Part shown: positions 1-8,995 of the stretch, piece after piece
How the letters are laid out: each line of letters starts with the position of its first letter
Numbering within the stretch: the stretch's first letter is position 1
Assembly: GCA_963747985.1 (NCBI GenBank)
Contig: CAVVHG010000005.1
Span: forward strand, 62,001 to 126,000
Direction: 5' to 3'
Length of the DNA: 64,000 nt
Origin: JACADW01 sp963747985
GTDB lineage: Bacteria; Acidobacteriota; UBA6911
Translations under genes and position numbers: made by a program
The notes under the pieces: generated by a model
Seen by the model: the letters and a program-made list of their open reading frames with translations, nothing else
Database searches by the model: none
What the model was told of the DNA's origin: nothing

Positions 1-153
1 ATTGCGGAAGCCTTTCGCATCCATCTCGGCACCGCTCCCTTCCAGATCTTCGGGGCAAGGCTCGAGCTTCTGATGCGCGGGGCGTTGCAGCTCCTTACGT
101 ATTGGCTGATTCTGTTCTGGATGTACCGGCGCAAGATCTTCTTGCGCATATGA
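1..153 (+). CDS. C-terminal end of a membrane protein (acyltransferase/DUF5009-like)
   Basis: An open frame runs in from the left edge and stops at TGA 151-153, giving 50 residues. It reads as a hydrophobic helix (LLTYWLILFWMYRRKIFLRI) with a short basic cytoplasmic tail. This ending resembles the C-terminus of heparan-alpha-glucosaminide N-acetyltransferase-like (DUF5009/DUF1624) membrane proteins, which have about ten TM helices. That assignment is from memory of the family and rests on one helix. The stop codon is part of the GGAGG ribosome binding site of the next gene, so the two are probably co-transcribed and translationally coupled. Confidence 0.55.
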   Translation: MAEAFRIHLGTAPFQIFGARLELLMRGALQLLTYWLILFWMYRRKIFLRI

Positions 154-163
154 GGAGGCTCAG

Positions 164-1315
164 ATGTTTCGACTCTCAAACGAAAAAGGCAGACGCGGGT
201 TTATACAGGGCATCCTTGCCGGCACCGGCCTGGTTGTTGCCTCGCCCTCGGGCGCACGTGCACAGTCGACACCGGGCTCGCCCGGCGGCGATTTCCTCCC
301 GCCATATGCGCGCGCACACAACTACCGCTCCCTGAAACAATCGAGCCACGACCCAAGTGGCGGGAACAGGGATTTCTGGCCGATCAAGGCGGGAGCGACC
401 CAGGAACTGTTCAACCAGAATGGCCCGGGAGTCATCACGCACATATGGTTCACGATTGCCGCCCAGAGCCCGACGCACCTGAAGGAACTCGTTCTTCGCG
501 CGTACTGGGACGGCAGTGACAAACCGAGCGTCGAGGCTCCCGTGGGCGATTTCTTCGGGTTGAACCTGGGAGATTACACCATCTACGAGAACGAGTATCT
601 CGCCTGCTCGCCCGGCCGTTCCCTCAACTCTTACTTTGCCATGCCGTTCCACGGATCAGCCCGGCTCACGGTGGCAAACGAGGGCACGCGCGACGTTGGC
701 GCATTCTATTCCAATATCGATTTCCTGCGCGTCGACGCTCTACCCTCCGACGCCCTCTACTTTCATGCGCAATACCGCCAGGCGGTCCCGAACCATCCGG
801 TTCGGGATGCCGAGGGACACTCGATCAACAATCCCGAAGGGAAACAGAATTACGTTTACTGCGAGACGCGCGGCCGCGGCCACCTGATGGGCGTCACGCT
901 GGGCGTCATCCAGAACGCCGAGGGCTGGATGGGCGAGGGCGACGACATGATTTTTGTCGACGATGAGACGAAGCCCGTAATCATCGGCACCGGTTCCGAA
1001 GACTATTTCCTCGGGAGCTGGAACTTCGGCGGCCGCGAAGGGGCCCGTCCCTTCTCGCACCATCAGTACGGCGCGCCATTAATCCAGAGCCCCGAGCGTA
1101 CCGGCGGGCGGTACTGTTGCTACCGTTTCCATGGCGACAACCCTGTCACCTTCTACTCATACCTGAAGCACACGATGGAGCACGGGCACGCCAACGACCG
1201 CGGGGACAACTTCTATTCCTGTGCCTTCTGGTACCAGGACAGGCCTTTCACCGACCTGATCCCGCTCCCGCCGGTTGAACAGAGGTTGCCGACTGTCAAG
1301 CCTCTGCAAACCTGA
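164..1315 (+). CDS. Tat-exported GH172 (DUF2961) family glycoside hydrolase
   Basis: A 383-residue protein with a twin-arginine signal at residues 9-35 (GRRGFIQGILAGTG) and a likely cleavage after ARA. The mature part has DUF2961 landmarks: GPGVITHIWFTI, EAPVGDFFG, FHGSARLTVANEG and GTGSEDYFLGSWNF, the last holding the conserved acidic residues. DUF2961 proteins are now classed as GH172; characterised members act on furanosides (alpha-D-arabinofuranosidase, difructose anhydride). The exact substrate here is unknown. The start follows GGAGG by 8 nt. The 3' end overlaps the convergent PfkB kinase gene by 20 bp. Export plus the nearby kinase and sugar porter suggests extracytoplasmic release of a sugar that is then imported. 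Confidence 0.85.
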   Translation: MFRLSNEKGRRGFIQGILAGTGLVVASPSGARAQSTPGSPGGDFLPPYARAHNYRSLKQSSHDPSGGNRDFWPIKAGATQELFNQNGPGVITHIWFTIAAQSPTHLKELVLRAYWDGSDKPSVEAPVGDFFGLNLGDYTIYENEYLACSPGRSLNSYFAMPFHGSARLTVANEGTRDVGAFYSNIDFLRVDALPSDALYFHAQYRQAVPNHPVRDAEGHSINNPEGKQNYVYCETRGRGHLMGVTLGVIQNAEGWMGEGDDMIFVDDETKPVIIGTGSEDYFLGSWNFGGREGARPFSHHQYGAPLIQSPERTGGRYCCYRFHGDNPVTFYSYLKHTMEHGHANDRGDNFYSCAFWYQDRPFTDLIPLPPVEQRLPTVKPLQT

Positions 1316-2207
1316 GCCGGAACTCGTCGGGAAGCTTCGGCGTGGCGCCGGGCTGTGAGCACACATATGCGGCGACCTCGTTCGCGTGACAGTTGATCCG
1401 TTCCAGCGGCCAGCCTGCGAGCAGGCCGAGCGTCATGGCAGCGGTAAACGCATCGCCCGCCCCGACAGTGTCAGCGACTTTAGCCCGCAGCCCGGGATGC
1501 TCCGACCAGGCGCCGTCGGAAATCAGCATTGACCCGCCGGCGCCGCGGGTCAATGCTACCGTATCCAACCCGAAGCGCAGTGCCAAAGCGCTTGCCTGCT
1601 CACGCGTGTTGCCGCCCAGATCGAAAATCGACGCAAGAAGCCCCAACTCCTGGTCGTTCAATTTCAGCACGTTCGCCAGACGGAGTGAGTCCCCGATCAA
1701 CTCCGGAGAATAGAAATGCTGGCGAATGTTGATGTCGAAAACTCGCAAGGCTTTCGCAGGAGTGGCGGCGACGAGGCGGCGGATGCTGTCTCGCGCCGGC
1801 TCTCGCCGCTGCGCGAGGCTGCCGAAACATACGGCCTGGACGCGTCCGGCCAGTTCCAAAAGACCTTCGTCGGCCGGGATCCGATCCCATGCAACGTTCT
1901 CGTGGATGGTGAATCGAGGCTGGCCATCTTCTGACAGCTCTACCGACACCGTACCCGTGGGCGCGACCGGGTCCGTCGCGATAAGCCGGGTGGAGAGACC
2001 GAGCGCGTGCAGCCGGTCAAGGATCTCGAGCCCCAGCGGATCGCTGCCGACCCGCGAGACGAGATGGACGCGGCCGCCCAGAGCATGTGCGTGGTAGGCG
2101 AAGTTGGCAGGCGCGCCGCCGAGCTGCCTGCCGGCAGGCAGCAAGTCCCAGAGGATTTCGCCCACAGCCAGTATTTCGCAGCCCGTCCCGCCTCGTGCAG
2201 CGTTCAT
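1296..2207 (-). CDS. PfkB-family carbohydrate kinase (fructokinase-like)
   Basis: A 303-residue ribokinase/PfkB fold. The N-terminal substrate loop GGAPANFAYHAHALGG and the C-terminal signature DTVGAGDAFTAAM (catalytic Asp and anion hole) are both present, and the length is normal. The LGGAPANFA form is typical of fructokinases and 2-keto-3-deoxygluconate-type kinases, so the predicted reaction is ATP-dependent phosphorylation of a ketose or related sugar. Start ATG 2207 has GGAGG four bases upstream. It lies 25 bp downstream of the MFS sugar porter on the same strand, forming a transport-phosphorylation operon. Its end overlaps the convergent GH172 gene. Confidence 0.85.
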   Translation of the reverse strand: MNAARGGTGCEILAVGEILWDLLPAGRQLGGAPANFAYHAHALGGRVHLVSRVGSDPLGLEILDRLHALGLSTRLIATDPVAPTGTVSVELSEDGQPRFTIHENVAWDRIPADEGLLELAGRVQAVCFGSLAQRREPARDSIRRLVAATPAKALRVFDINIRQHFYSPELIGDSLRLANVLKLNDQELGLLASIFDLGGNTREQASALALRFGLDTVALTRGAGGSMLISDGAWSEHPGLRAKVADTVGAGDAFTAAMTLGLLAGWPLERINCHANEVAAYVCSQPGATPKLPDEFRLRFAEA

Positions 2208-2232
2208 CGCGCCTCCGGAAGCCCGGAACCTC

Positions 2233-3567
2233 TCACTCGATTCCGAGCTGGTGCTGTATCTTCTCGAGCGAGATCCCCTTGGTTTCCGGCATGACGGCGA
2301 TCACCCAGACGAGTTGGCCTACGCAGCAGAGAGCGTAGAATGCGAAGGTCATCCAGCCGGACACGGCCGCAATCATGGGAAATGTCCAGGATATTGCCGC
2401 AGCCATCACCCAGTGAGTGAAGCTGCCGAGCGCCTGGCCCCGCGCCCGGATGCGATTCGGGAAGATCTCACTGATGAACACCCATATTACCGCGCCCTGG
2501 CCGAAGGCGTGGGACGCTATGAACACAAGCAGGCTGCCGAGCAGGAGCCTGCCTCCGGCGCCCGTGTAAAAAGAGTAGGCCGCGGCGCTCAGGCTGAGAA
2601 TGTAACCGACCGAGCCCACCAGCATGAGCTTCCTGCGCCCGAAATGGTCGATGACCGCAAGCGCGGCCATGGTAAAGACGAGATTCGTGAATCCCACGAT
2701 GACCGACTGCAACAGGGCGGACTCCGCGCCGGCGCCGGCCATTTCGAAAATATGCCTGGTGTAGTAAATCAGGGCGTTGATGCCGGACAGCTGGTTGAAC
2801 ATGGCAATCGCGACCGCAAGCAGGACCGGTTTCTTGTACCGTCTGCTGAAAAGCGGCTCTGCGAGCTTGTGGTGCCGCAGGTCCAGCGAAGCCTGGATCT
2901 CCCGTATTTCCTGCTCCACATCATCCGTATCGGTGCCGCATTTCTCCAGCACGGTGTGGGCTTCGCCTGCCCTCCCGCGAGCGATCAGCCAGCGCGGGCT
3001 TTGCGGCGTGAAGAACAGCAGGAAGAAGAAGGCCACCGCAGGGAACATCATCACACCGAACATCCAGCGGCACTCGCTGTCTCCGAGATGCAGGCTCCCT
3101 ATCAGGTAGTTCGAGAGGTAGGCGAGCAGGATGCCGAACACGATATTGAATTGCGTGACGGCCACGAGCCGACCCCGGTAGCGTGCCGGCGAGATCTCAG
3201 CGATGTACATCGGCGACACGACCGACGCTCCGCCTACGGCAAGGCCGCCGAGAAAACGGAAGGCCATGAACGACCACCAGTCCCACGCGAGCGCGCAGCC
3301 GACTGCCGACAGCGCAAAAAGGATCGCGATGATGGAGAGTATTCCGCGCCGCCCGATCGCATCTGCCGGCCGCCCGACGGCGATTGAGCCGATGATCGTC
3401 CCGATCAGCGCACTGGCCACGGTAAACCCCAGCGTGAAGTCGCTCAGCCCGAATTCCCTCCTGAGCCAGTCCGTCGTGCCTGAGATCACGGCGGTGTCGA
3501 AGCCGAAAAGCAGGCCGCCCAACGCGGCAACCAGAGTGCAGCCGAGGAGATAGAGGGTCATCTTCAT
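2233..3567 (-). CDS. MFS sugar porter (glucose/xylose-proton symporter type)
   Basis: A 444-residue twelve-helix transporter of the sugar-porter MFS family. Diagnostic motifs are GGLLFGFDTAVISG in TM1, GRPADAIGRRGILS between TM2 and TM3, PMYIAEISPARYRGR after TM4, PQSPRWL at the start of the central loop, and PETKGISLEKI at the C-terminus. These predict proton-coupled uptake of a hexose or pentose across the inner membrane. It is followed after 25 bp by a PfkB kinase that would phosphorylate the imported sugar. AAGGA lies upstream of the ATG at 3567; a second in-frame ATG is two codons later. Confidence 0.9.
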   Translation of the reverse strand: MKMTLYLLGCTLVAALGGLLFGFDTAVISGTTDWLRREFGLSDFTLGFTVASALIGTIIGSIAVGRPADAIGRRGILSIIAILFALSAVGCALAWDWWSFMAFRFLGGLAVGGASVVSPMYIAEISPARYRGRLVAVTQFNIVFGILLAYLSNYLIGSLHLGDSECRWMFGVMMFPAVAFFFLLFFTPQSPRWLIARGRAGEAHTVLEKCGTDTDDVEQEIREIQASLDLRHHKLAEPLFSRRYKKPVLLAVAIAMFNQLSGINALIYYTRHIFEMAGAGAESALLQSVIVGFTNLVFTMAALAVIDHFGRRKLMLVGSVGYILSLSAAAYSFYTGAGGRLLLGSLLVFIASHAFGQGAVIWVFISEIFPNRIRARGQALGSFTHWVMAAAISWTFPMIAAVSGWMTFAFYALCCVGQLVWVIAVMPETKGISLEKIQHQLGIE

Positions 3568-3609
3568 AGGAACTGTCCTTGCGCGGTTGCGAGTGTGTGT
3601 CGCGGGATC

Positions 3610-3900
3610 TCAATCGGGTTGCTTCACCCCGCTCTGTTTGGTTCTTCGGGAACGGCCAGGCTTCGGCTCTTCGACCGCCCCTTCGGGAAGCGAACCCCCA
3701 TCCCATTTGTGACCCGGGTCCGGATAGAAAACCAGGCCGCCGCCGCAGTCGGGGTCCAGATGAACGTAGATCAACCAGCCTCCCGGAACCCGAGCACGAT
3801 ACACGTGGAATGAGAGCCCTCCGTGCGTACGAGTGCTCTGAAGGCCCTCCCATTCAATCGTCGGAGGCTTGGGTACCAGCCTCCACTCCGTTTCAGCCAT
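3610..3900 (-). CDS. small uncharacterised protein
   Basis: A 96-residue protein I do not recognise. I chose ATG 3900 because GGAGG precedes it; a more upstream ATG at 3918 lacks a better site. The centre (GGWLIYVHLDPDCGGGL) looks like genuine beta-strand protein sequence and the C-terminus is basic and proline-rich. It has no signal peptide and is probably cytoplasmic. It sits directly upstream of the sugar porter on the same strand, 42 bp away, and could lead that operon. No function is assigned. Confidence 0.5.
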   Translation of the reverse strand: MAETEWRLVPKPPTIEWEGLQSTRTHGGLSFHVYRARVPGGWLIYVHLDPDCGGGLVFYPDPGHKWDGGSLPEGAVEEPKPGRSRRTKQSGVKQPD

Positions 3901-4080
3901 GTTCCGCCTCCACCGCAACGGGCAATCGGAGATCCGACTCCCGCTCAGGGACAGAGTCTACACATACTGCTAGGGAAACATTCACTGATTTTCATCACCC
4001 GATTCGCGAAAGTAGCGGCAAGCACAGCCGCGCGTGGGGGACTGCAGGCTAATTCCAAACTTGAAGAGGTTTGCAGAGGG

Positions 4081-4106
4081 CCCAGCGGCTCGAGGGAGCC
4101 GCTGGG
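4081..4106. terminator. GC-rich hairpin, possible terminator
   Basis: An 11-bp perfect inverted repeat (CCCAGCGGCTC / GAGCCGCTGGG) with a four-base loop, 55 bp past the stop of the minus-strand SYLF gene. No strong T-run flanks either side, so intrinsic termination is only possible. Confidence 0.45.
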
Positions 4107-4116
4107 TGGTTCTCGT

Positions 4117-4132
4117 CTGCGCGATCGCGCAG
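4117..4132. repeat. 16-bp perfect palindrome
   Basis: CTGCGCGATCGCGCAG is a perfect palindrome centred on GCGATCGC, between the hairpin above and the SYLF gene end. It may be part of a two-hairpin transcript end. Confidence 0.4.
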
Positions 4133-4161
4133 ATCCGGTTTAAGCGATGGTGCGTTGACCA

Positions 4162-4863
4162 TCAGGCGGGGACGTCTCTATGAAGCGCCGCAAGGAAAGG
4201 TTCGACGTTACCGTTGGGTTTGACCTTACCCATAAGCAGGATATCCTGCCCGGTCACTCGCTCGCCGTACGCCTGCCGGTCTGCGTGGTCGTCGATGCTC
4301 AGAACTGCCCCGTCCAGGGCGATTCCGGCAAACGCACCTTTGCTCCTCGAGTAGCTGTAAATAGCCGCTTTCATCGTGACGTCCGTTCCGGCTTCTGCAC
4401 TCCTTCCCACGGGACCGGCAGCGACTGTCGCGTCCGCTCCCAACTTCACCTTACCTTTGAGCAGAGGCTTGACCCCGTCCGAGTTGGTGAAGACCAGCAC
4501 GACATCCGTTGCCGCGGCGCCGATCTGCAACCCGAAACTGCCCCCGGTCAGATCGACGTAGGCCGGAGCACTCCACGTGCCGTCACTTCTCCTTTGAGAA
4601 ACCAGGCCCTTGCCGTGCTCTCCGCCGAACATGAAGGCTCCCTTGACCACGTGTGGAATCACCGCGATCGCCTGGGCTTCCTTGAGCATGTCCCTCGGTA
4701 TGGTCTTGTCCGGCGCCTCGAGGATCTGCGCCAGGACATGAGCCGCGTTAACAGCCCGGTCCCTCTCATCGGAAGCAATGGGTGCCGCCCCTGCTGTGGC
4801 AAGGGGCGACAGCATGCAGAACACCGCAGCTATCATCATCACAACGCTGAGTTTCCTGATCAT
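4162..4863 (-). CDS. secreted SYLF/Ysc84-domain lipid-binding protein
   Basis: A 233-residue protein with a clear Sec signal peptide (MIRKLSVVMMIAAVFCMLSP, cleavage near AGA-A) and a SYLF domain over most of the mature chain. Motifs include IPRDMLKEAQAIAVIP, GGSFGLQIGAAATDVV and the acidic, glycine-rich end DITG-like segment near DGAVLSIDDH. Bacterial SYLF proteins are periplasmic or envelope proteins of poorly known role; the eukaryotic domain binds phosphoinositides. Start 4863 is chosen over the longer frame because AAAGGAGG lies just upstream and it places the signal peptide at the N-terminus. It appears monocistronic. Confidence 0.85.
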   Translation of the reverse strand: MIRKLSVVMMIAAVFCMLSPLATAGAAPIASDERDRAVNAAHVLAQILEAPDKTIPRDMLKEAQAIAVIPHVVKGAFMFGGEHGKGLVSQRRSDGTWSAPAYVDLTGGSFGLQIGAAATDVVLVFTNSDGVKPLLKGKVKLGADATVAAGPVGRSAEAGTDVTMKAAIYSYSRSKGAFAGIALDGAVLSIDDHADRQAYGERVTGQDILLMGKVKPNGNVEPFLAALHRDVPA

Positions 4864-5387
4864 TTTCTTCCTCCTTTCAAGCCAAACATCAACCCCTCGC
4901 CCCGCTCTGCGCAGGACGAGACACCTAAAACGTTTGATGCAAGGCCGGTGCCATCCGAGCAGAAAACAATGCAGAGCTGAGCCAGTAGGCAATTAAATAC
5001 TGAGATTAGATTAGCTTATGACTCGCGTGGTCGAATCGCGGACCGTCCTCACGACGTGCAGGCAGTATTGTGAAGTATTCCCTTTGAGGGAGAATTTCCC
5101 CGATCTCCTCGTGAATGGATGCACTTTTTGATTGCCTTCAATGTATCAAGACGGTTCCGCGCTGCGCGATATTCCGTCTGCGGGAAGCAGTGGGTGCTTC
5201 GGCGAAGCGCGCGCCGGCGGCGCGGACCCACACCGTTGTCGATGGATACACGGTCTTGGCCACCCTTGACAGGTTAAGAACGGACATCGATCGCGCGGGA
5301 CCGCCTTGCCTTTCACTTCCACACTGCGATAACTTTCGAACGAGAGAGGTCACATTTCAGCCACTCGTTTCTTTTCGGAGGGAAGTC
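4864..5387. other. 524-bp non-coding stretch
   Basis: This is the divergent region between the SYLF gene and the small exported protein gene. It includes an AT-rich patch near 4990-5020 that could hold promoters, but I see no convincing -35/-10 pair. The upstream extension of the next reading frame (from 5115) has no ribosome binding site and no protein-like character, so I treat it as non-coding. Confidence 0.4.
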
Positions 5388-5675
5388 ATGAAGAACAGTT
5401 CGCTGGTATTGATGCTCCTGGTGGCTCTGGGGGCAAGCGCTGTGACCCTGCTGCTCGAACACATGGTTTTCCATCCGCCCGCGGCGCACGCCCAGGCGGC
5501 GCCGGCGTTGGAGGGCCTTCAATTCACGCCGCAACACCGCAAAGATGACCACGTGGATGAAAGCTTCTTCTTCTACAATCCCAAGACCGGTGACATCTGG
5601 GTGTACCAGGAGGACAAGCCCAAGGAGCACTACCGGGTCGTTGCCATAGGCGAAAAACTTCAGAAACTCAACTGA
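5388..5675 (+). CDS. small exported or membrane-anchored protein, unknown function
   Basis: A 95-residue protein starting at ATG 5388, eight bases after GGAGG. Residues 4-21 form a hydrophobic signal/anchor, followed by a proline/alanine linker ending in AHAQA, a plausible signal peptidase site. The mature part of about 55 residues contains FFFYNPKTGDIWVYQEDK, which looks like a beta-hairpin repeat in which a periplasmic protein reports a YxxxTGDIW-type motif. I do not recognise a named family. It is alone on its strand. Confidence 0.65.
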   Translation: MKNSSLVLMLLVALGASAVTLLLEHMVFHPPAAHAQAAPALEGLQFTPQHRKDDHVDESFFFYNPKTGDIWVYQEDKPKEHYRVVAIGEKLQKLN

Positions 5676-5731
5676 AGGTTTACCGGGCAAGATTGTCCGA
5701 AGCAGGGGACTGCCGGCGCCGCGGCAGCCTC

Positions 5732-6754
5732 CTATTTGATATCCGAGGGTTTGATGCCCGTGCGATGCTTCCCGAAGCCGAAATTCAGGGGATTGTAGGT
5801 GCCGACAATGTCGACGTCAGTTCTCGGCGGAATCCTGTCTTCGAGGCCCAGTCCCCAGTAACAGGCATTGACCAGGAGTCGCCGGAAACCTTCGTTCTGG
5901 AGGTCGACAGCCGCACCCATCGTAGTGCAAAAGATGCGGGAGGCCCTTCCCCGTGATCCGGTGAAGGACCTTGTCCACGCCAGCGGCATCAAGGGATCGT
6001 TCTTCGGGCCGGAGACGGGCCTGTCCGTCGGCTTCATCCCCTCCAAAACCTGACCATGAACAAGCACGCAGGACTCAGCCGTCAGGTGGATAACGGTGTA
6101 AACGTCCGTCGGCCCCCAGATGTCCTCAACACCGCGCAAGATCGGGTGATTCGTGAATGCGGGATTGATTACCCCCCGGGTGCTCTCGACACCGTGATCG
6201 CCGTGGTGGCTGACCCATGTCTCCCCGAGCACCTGGCGTCCGAAACCGCCGGGCCACTCGGTGCTCCGCCAATCGTATTTCACAAACGGACCCGCAGCGC
6301 CTTTCGGGTAGGCGAATGCATGTGTTGCCGTGCGCAGGCCGGCGATCGGTTTGCCGGAGTTCACGAACTCGTCGACATACCTCATCTGTCGGTCCGGCAG
6401 GGCGCGGAAGCGTGTGGCGATCACCATCATGTCGGCTGCCGCCAGAGCTTCCAGGCCCGGGATATTCGACGTCACGGACGGGTCGATCGTACCGTCGGCC
6501 GGGTTGATGGCAAACAGGACCGTGCACTTGAATCCGTGCCGGGAAGAGAGAATCCGGGCAAGTTGCGGGAGAGCCTCTTCGGAGCGGTACTCCTCGTCCC
6601 CGGAGATCAGGACAACGTGCTTCCCCTTGCCGGGGCCTTCCCCGCCTTCGTACACGATCCATGGATCGCCGGCCCGGGCTGCCGACAGACCCCACGGCAA
6701 TAAGGCCATGGCCAGAAAGAAGGCCCGGGCAGAGCAATCATTGAACTCAATCAT
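5732..6754 (-). CDS. exported ThuA-like (glutamine-amidotransferase fold) protein
   Basis: A 340-residue protein with an N-terminal signal peptide (ending around SAARA-GDP) and a ThuA domain: KHVVLISGDEEYRSEEALPQL, a middle segment GKPIAGLRTATHAF where class I amidotransferases carry the nucleophile, and HHGDHGVES-type histidines. ThuA-like proteins occur in sugar-catabolism clusters and are often predicted hydrolases, but the biochemistry is unsettled. ATG 6754 is chosen because it starts the signal peptide and has GAGGT upstream; the longer frame to 6958 would overlap the HEAT-repeat gene. It ends near a convergent unknown gene and probably forms an operon with the HEAT gene (65 bp gap). 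Confidence 0.8.
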   Translation of the reverse strand: MIEFNDCSARAFFLAMALLPWGLSAARAGDPWIVYEGGEGPGKGKHVVLISGDEEYRSEEALPQLARILSSRHGFKCTVLFAINPADGTIDPSVTSNIPGLEALAAADMMVIATRFRALPDRQMRYVDEFVNSGKPIAGLRTATHAFAYPKGAAGPFVKYDWRSTEWPGGFGRQVLGETWVSHHGDHGVESTRGVINPAFTNHPILRGVEDIWGPTDVYTVIHLTAESCVLVHGQVLEGMKPTDRPVSGPKNDPLMPLAWTRSFTGSRGRASRIFCTTMGAAVDLQNEGFRRLLVNACYWGLGLEDRIPPRTDVDIVGTYNPLNFGFGKHRTGIKPSDIK

Positions 6755-6819
6755 GGCGACCTCACAGCGGGCGATGCGGCAGTCGTTATGAAGAGAGGCA
6801 CGCGCGGCTCTGCCGGGGA

Positions 6820-7458
6820 CTACAGCGAGCCGGCCGATTCCTGCGCCCGCGTGGCCATCACCCGGAAAGACCCGGGCAGGTCGGACCGGCGCAACAGGGC
6901 CCCGTACAGGGAGAGAGCCGCCTCCTTGTTGCCTTGCGACAGGAGTCTCTCGGCGCATTCGAGGCAGGCGCCAGCCACACTCCTGGTGTAGTCAAGGGCC
7001 TTCCCGAGCTGCGTCGCACACTCAGGGGTACCTATGCGCCCCAGCGCGGCCGCAGCCGCCGCGGCGACCCCCTCATCGGAATCTTCGATGAGCCCGGCGA
7101 GGGCCTCCACCGCCTTGGTGTCCCCGCGCTTCCCGATTGAGTTGATTACGCCAACCAGCAGTTGGCCCTTCAACTGTACCAGAGCCCGGCGCAGGGCTTC
7201 ATCGACCGAAGCATCTGGAATCGGTTCGAGCCCGAAACGGGCGTAGTGTGCCATCTTCGGATCAGCCAGCAACGCCGATAGCGCCGGCACCGCATCTTTC
7301 GTGCCGATCACCGCGAGGCGCTGGCAAGCCTTGGCTTTGTCAAAATCCGCGGATTTGGAGCTCTTGAGGATCTTGATGAGCTTCTTCTGGTCCAGCGCCA
7401 TGATCTTCATGGCCTCGTCCCGGGCTGTCTCCACTTTCGCGCTATCAGCAACCGACAT
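6820..7458 (-). CDS. HEAT-repeat protein
   Basis: A 212-residue soluble alpha-helical protein with about four HEAT/PBS-lyase-like repeats, visible as DAVPALSALLADP, KAVEALAGLIEDSDEGVAAAAAAALGRIG and ATQLGKALD. The first 35 residues are charged and helical. Such proteins are scaffolds; no catalytic motif is present. It is unusual in having no signal peptide although the flanking ThuA and Gfo/Idh/MocA genes are exported. GGAGGG lies upstream of ATG 7458. It is likely co-transcribed with the ThuA-like gene downstream. Confidence 0.75.
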   Translation of the reverse strand: MSVADSAKVETARDEAMKIMALDQKKLIKILKSSKSADFDKAKACQRLAVIGTKDAVPALSALLADPKMAHYARFGLEPIPDASVDEALRRALVQLKGQLLVGVINSIGKRGDTKAVEALAGLIEDSDEGVAAAAAAALGRIGTPECATQLGKALDYTRSVAGACLECAERLLSQGNKEAALSLYGALLRRSDLPGSFRVMATRAQESAGSL

Positions 7459-7514
7459 AGTGCCCTCCAGGTTTGTTTGCGCAGGTGACCCTCAGAAGCT
7501 GTGAAGAAATGAAG

Positions 7515-7610
7515 CACCACCACAGAGACGCAGACTCCGCAAAGATAAATATTTGATTCTAAATCAGATAGAAATCGCTCGCTGCGTTCTTTGCGCCTCC
7601 GCGGTGAGTT
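7515..7610. repeat. dispersed CTCTGCG-type inverted repeat
   Basis: Two roughly inverted arms, one containing CAGAGACGCAGACTCCGC and the other TTTGCGCCTCCGCGGTGAG, flank an AT-rich centre. Related copies occur at 10567-10590 and 16436-16530. The pattern matches a family of intergenic repeats I have seen in acidobacterial and planctomycete genomes. Confidence 0.5.
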
Positions 7611-7622
7611 TTTCACGCCTTC

Positions 7623-8894
7623 TCAGAGGCGCCACGGCTCGCGCATCGCCCGCGATCGCATCCTGTTGGCCTCGTCGTCGCCTATGAACTCATTCCTGGC
7701 GGGGTCGAACTGAAGCTTGCGGCCAAGTTGCCAGGCGATGTACGCGGCGTGGCAGGCAATGTGGCTCTGACCTGCAGCCATCGCATTCGATTGCGTGGCG
7801 GCACGCGATTTGACACAGTTGAGAAAATCCCGCACATGCCACTTCGGGTCGGTTCCGCGCTCGTTGAATGTCTTCGACAGGGTCGCGAGGTTGTCGGAGA
7901 GGCGGATCCTGGCGTAGTCACCAGCCTCAATCCAGCCCTCATCTCCCTCAAAGCGCACACAGCAGGTTCCCAGTTTCGGCTCCCAACCGGTGTCACGCAT
8001 CACCAGGTTGACACCGTTCGCATAGCGGCAGTGCACCTGCTTGCCTTGCGGCTCATATTCCACCGGCGCGGTCGCGTCGGCCTTGTTGGCCCACTGGCAG
8101 AGATCGACCGTGTGCGATCCCCATTCGAGAATGCCCCCCCCGTGAAAATCGAAGTAGCCGCGCCACTTCCCCTGCACGTACTCTGTGTTGAAAGGCCGCC
8201 AGGGACATGGACCCAGCCAGCGATCCCAGTCCACCTCATCCGTGGGTGGCGCGGGCTGGGCCGGCAGCCAGTCATGGGTTACCTTCGGATCCAGCGTGTT
8301 CGCGTGCACGGCCCGGATCTTTCCGAGCTTCCCGCTGTGGGCGAGTTCGATCGCGTACACGAAATTGGCGATGTTCCGCCGTTGCGTGCCGGCCTGGTAG
8401 ATCCTCCCGTAACGGCGCATCGTGTCGGCGAGGGCGCGGCTTTCCGCAATCGTCATGGAGCACGGTTTTTCGCAATAGATGTCTTTGCCTGCCCGTGCCG
8501 CCAGGACCGAGGCCATGGTATGCCAGCGATCACCCGTGGCGATCAGCACGGCATCGATGTCGCTGCGCGCCAGGATTTCGTGCAGATCACGATATTTCAC
8601 GCAGTCGTTGTTTTCGTATCGCTCATCCGCCATCTTCTTGACGGCATCGCGCCGTTCCGCCCTGGTGTCGCAGACGGCGACGAACTGCACGTCGTCCTGG
8701 CCGAGAAACGCAAGCAGGTCCTCGCGTCCGCGTGGACCAATCCCGATCCCACCCAACACGATACGATCACTGGGCGGCACCGCGCCGTCCTTCCCCAGTG
8801 CGGCGCCCGGGATGAACTGCGGCGCCGCAACCAGCGCCCCTGCCTGAACCGAAGTGCTGATAAATGCCCGCCGTGAAACCGGTCTCGTGTTCAC
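7623..8894 (-). CDS. Tat-exported Gfo/Idh/MocA-family oxidoreductase
   Basis: A 423-residue protein with a twin-arginine signal (SRRAFISTSVQAGALVAAP), then a Rossmann NAD(P) domain (GGIGIGPRG, VCDTRAERR) and the family motif EKPCSMTIAESR containing the catalytic Lys. The C-terminal substrate domain has GGGILEWGSHTVDLCQWA. Members oxidise or epimerise sugars and inositols; exported Tat versions retain tightly bound NAD(H) and work in the periplasm. I start it at GTG 8894, which has GAGGAGGT 4-5 nt upstream; the ATG at 8918 has no such site. The substrate is unknown. A frameshifted sulfatase precedes it on the same strand. Confidence 0.88.
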   Translation of the reverse strand: MNTRPVSRRAFISTSVQAGALVAAPQFIPGAALGKDGAVPPSDRIVLGGIGIGPRGREDLLAFLGQDDVQFVAVCDTRAERRDAVKKMADERYENNDCVKYRDLHEILARSDIDAVLIATGDRWHTMASVLAARAGKDIYCEKPCSMTIAESRALADTMRRYGRIYQAGTQRRNIANFVYAIELAHSGKLGKIRAVHANTLDPKVTHDWLPAQPAPPTDEVDWDRWLGPCPWRPFNTEYVQGKWRGYFDFHGGGILEWGSHTVDLCQWANKADATAPVEYEPQGKQVHCRYANGVNLVMRDTGWEPKLGTCCVRFEGDEGWIEAGDYARIRLSDNLATLSKTFNERGTDPKWHVRDFLNCVKSRAATQSNAMAAGQSHIACHAAYIAWQLGRKLQFDPARNEFIGDDEANRMRSRAMREPWRL

Positions 8895-8995
8895 TGGCAC
8901 CTCCTCGCGCTGTGGCATGCCGCAGGGCAGTATATCCCTGCCGCCGCAATTCAGTCATCAAGAAGACAGCAGACAACGCGGGCTCACGTGACTCT

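Noticed and set aside
2104..3387. Long plus-strand open frame opposite the sugar porter
   Set aside because: It is the antisense of a clear MFS gene with all family motifs; its composition is charged and family-less.
4864..5387. Upstream extension of the small exported protein frame (from 5115)
   Set aside because: GGAGG and the signal peptide both point to ATG 5388; the extension looks random.
6755..6958. N-terminal extension of the ThuA-like frame
   Set aside because: It overlaps the HEAT-repeat gene and precedes an evident signal peptide start at 6754.
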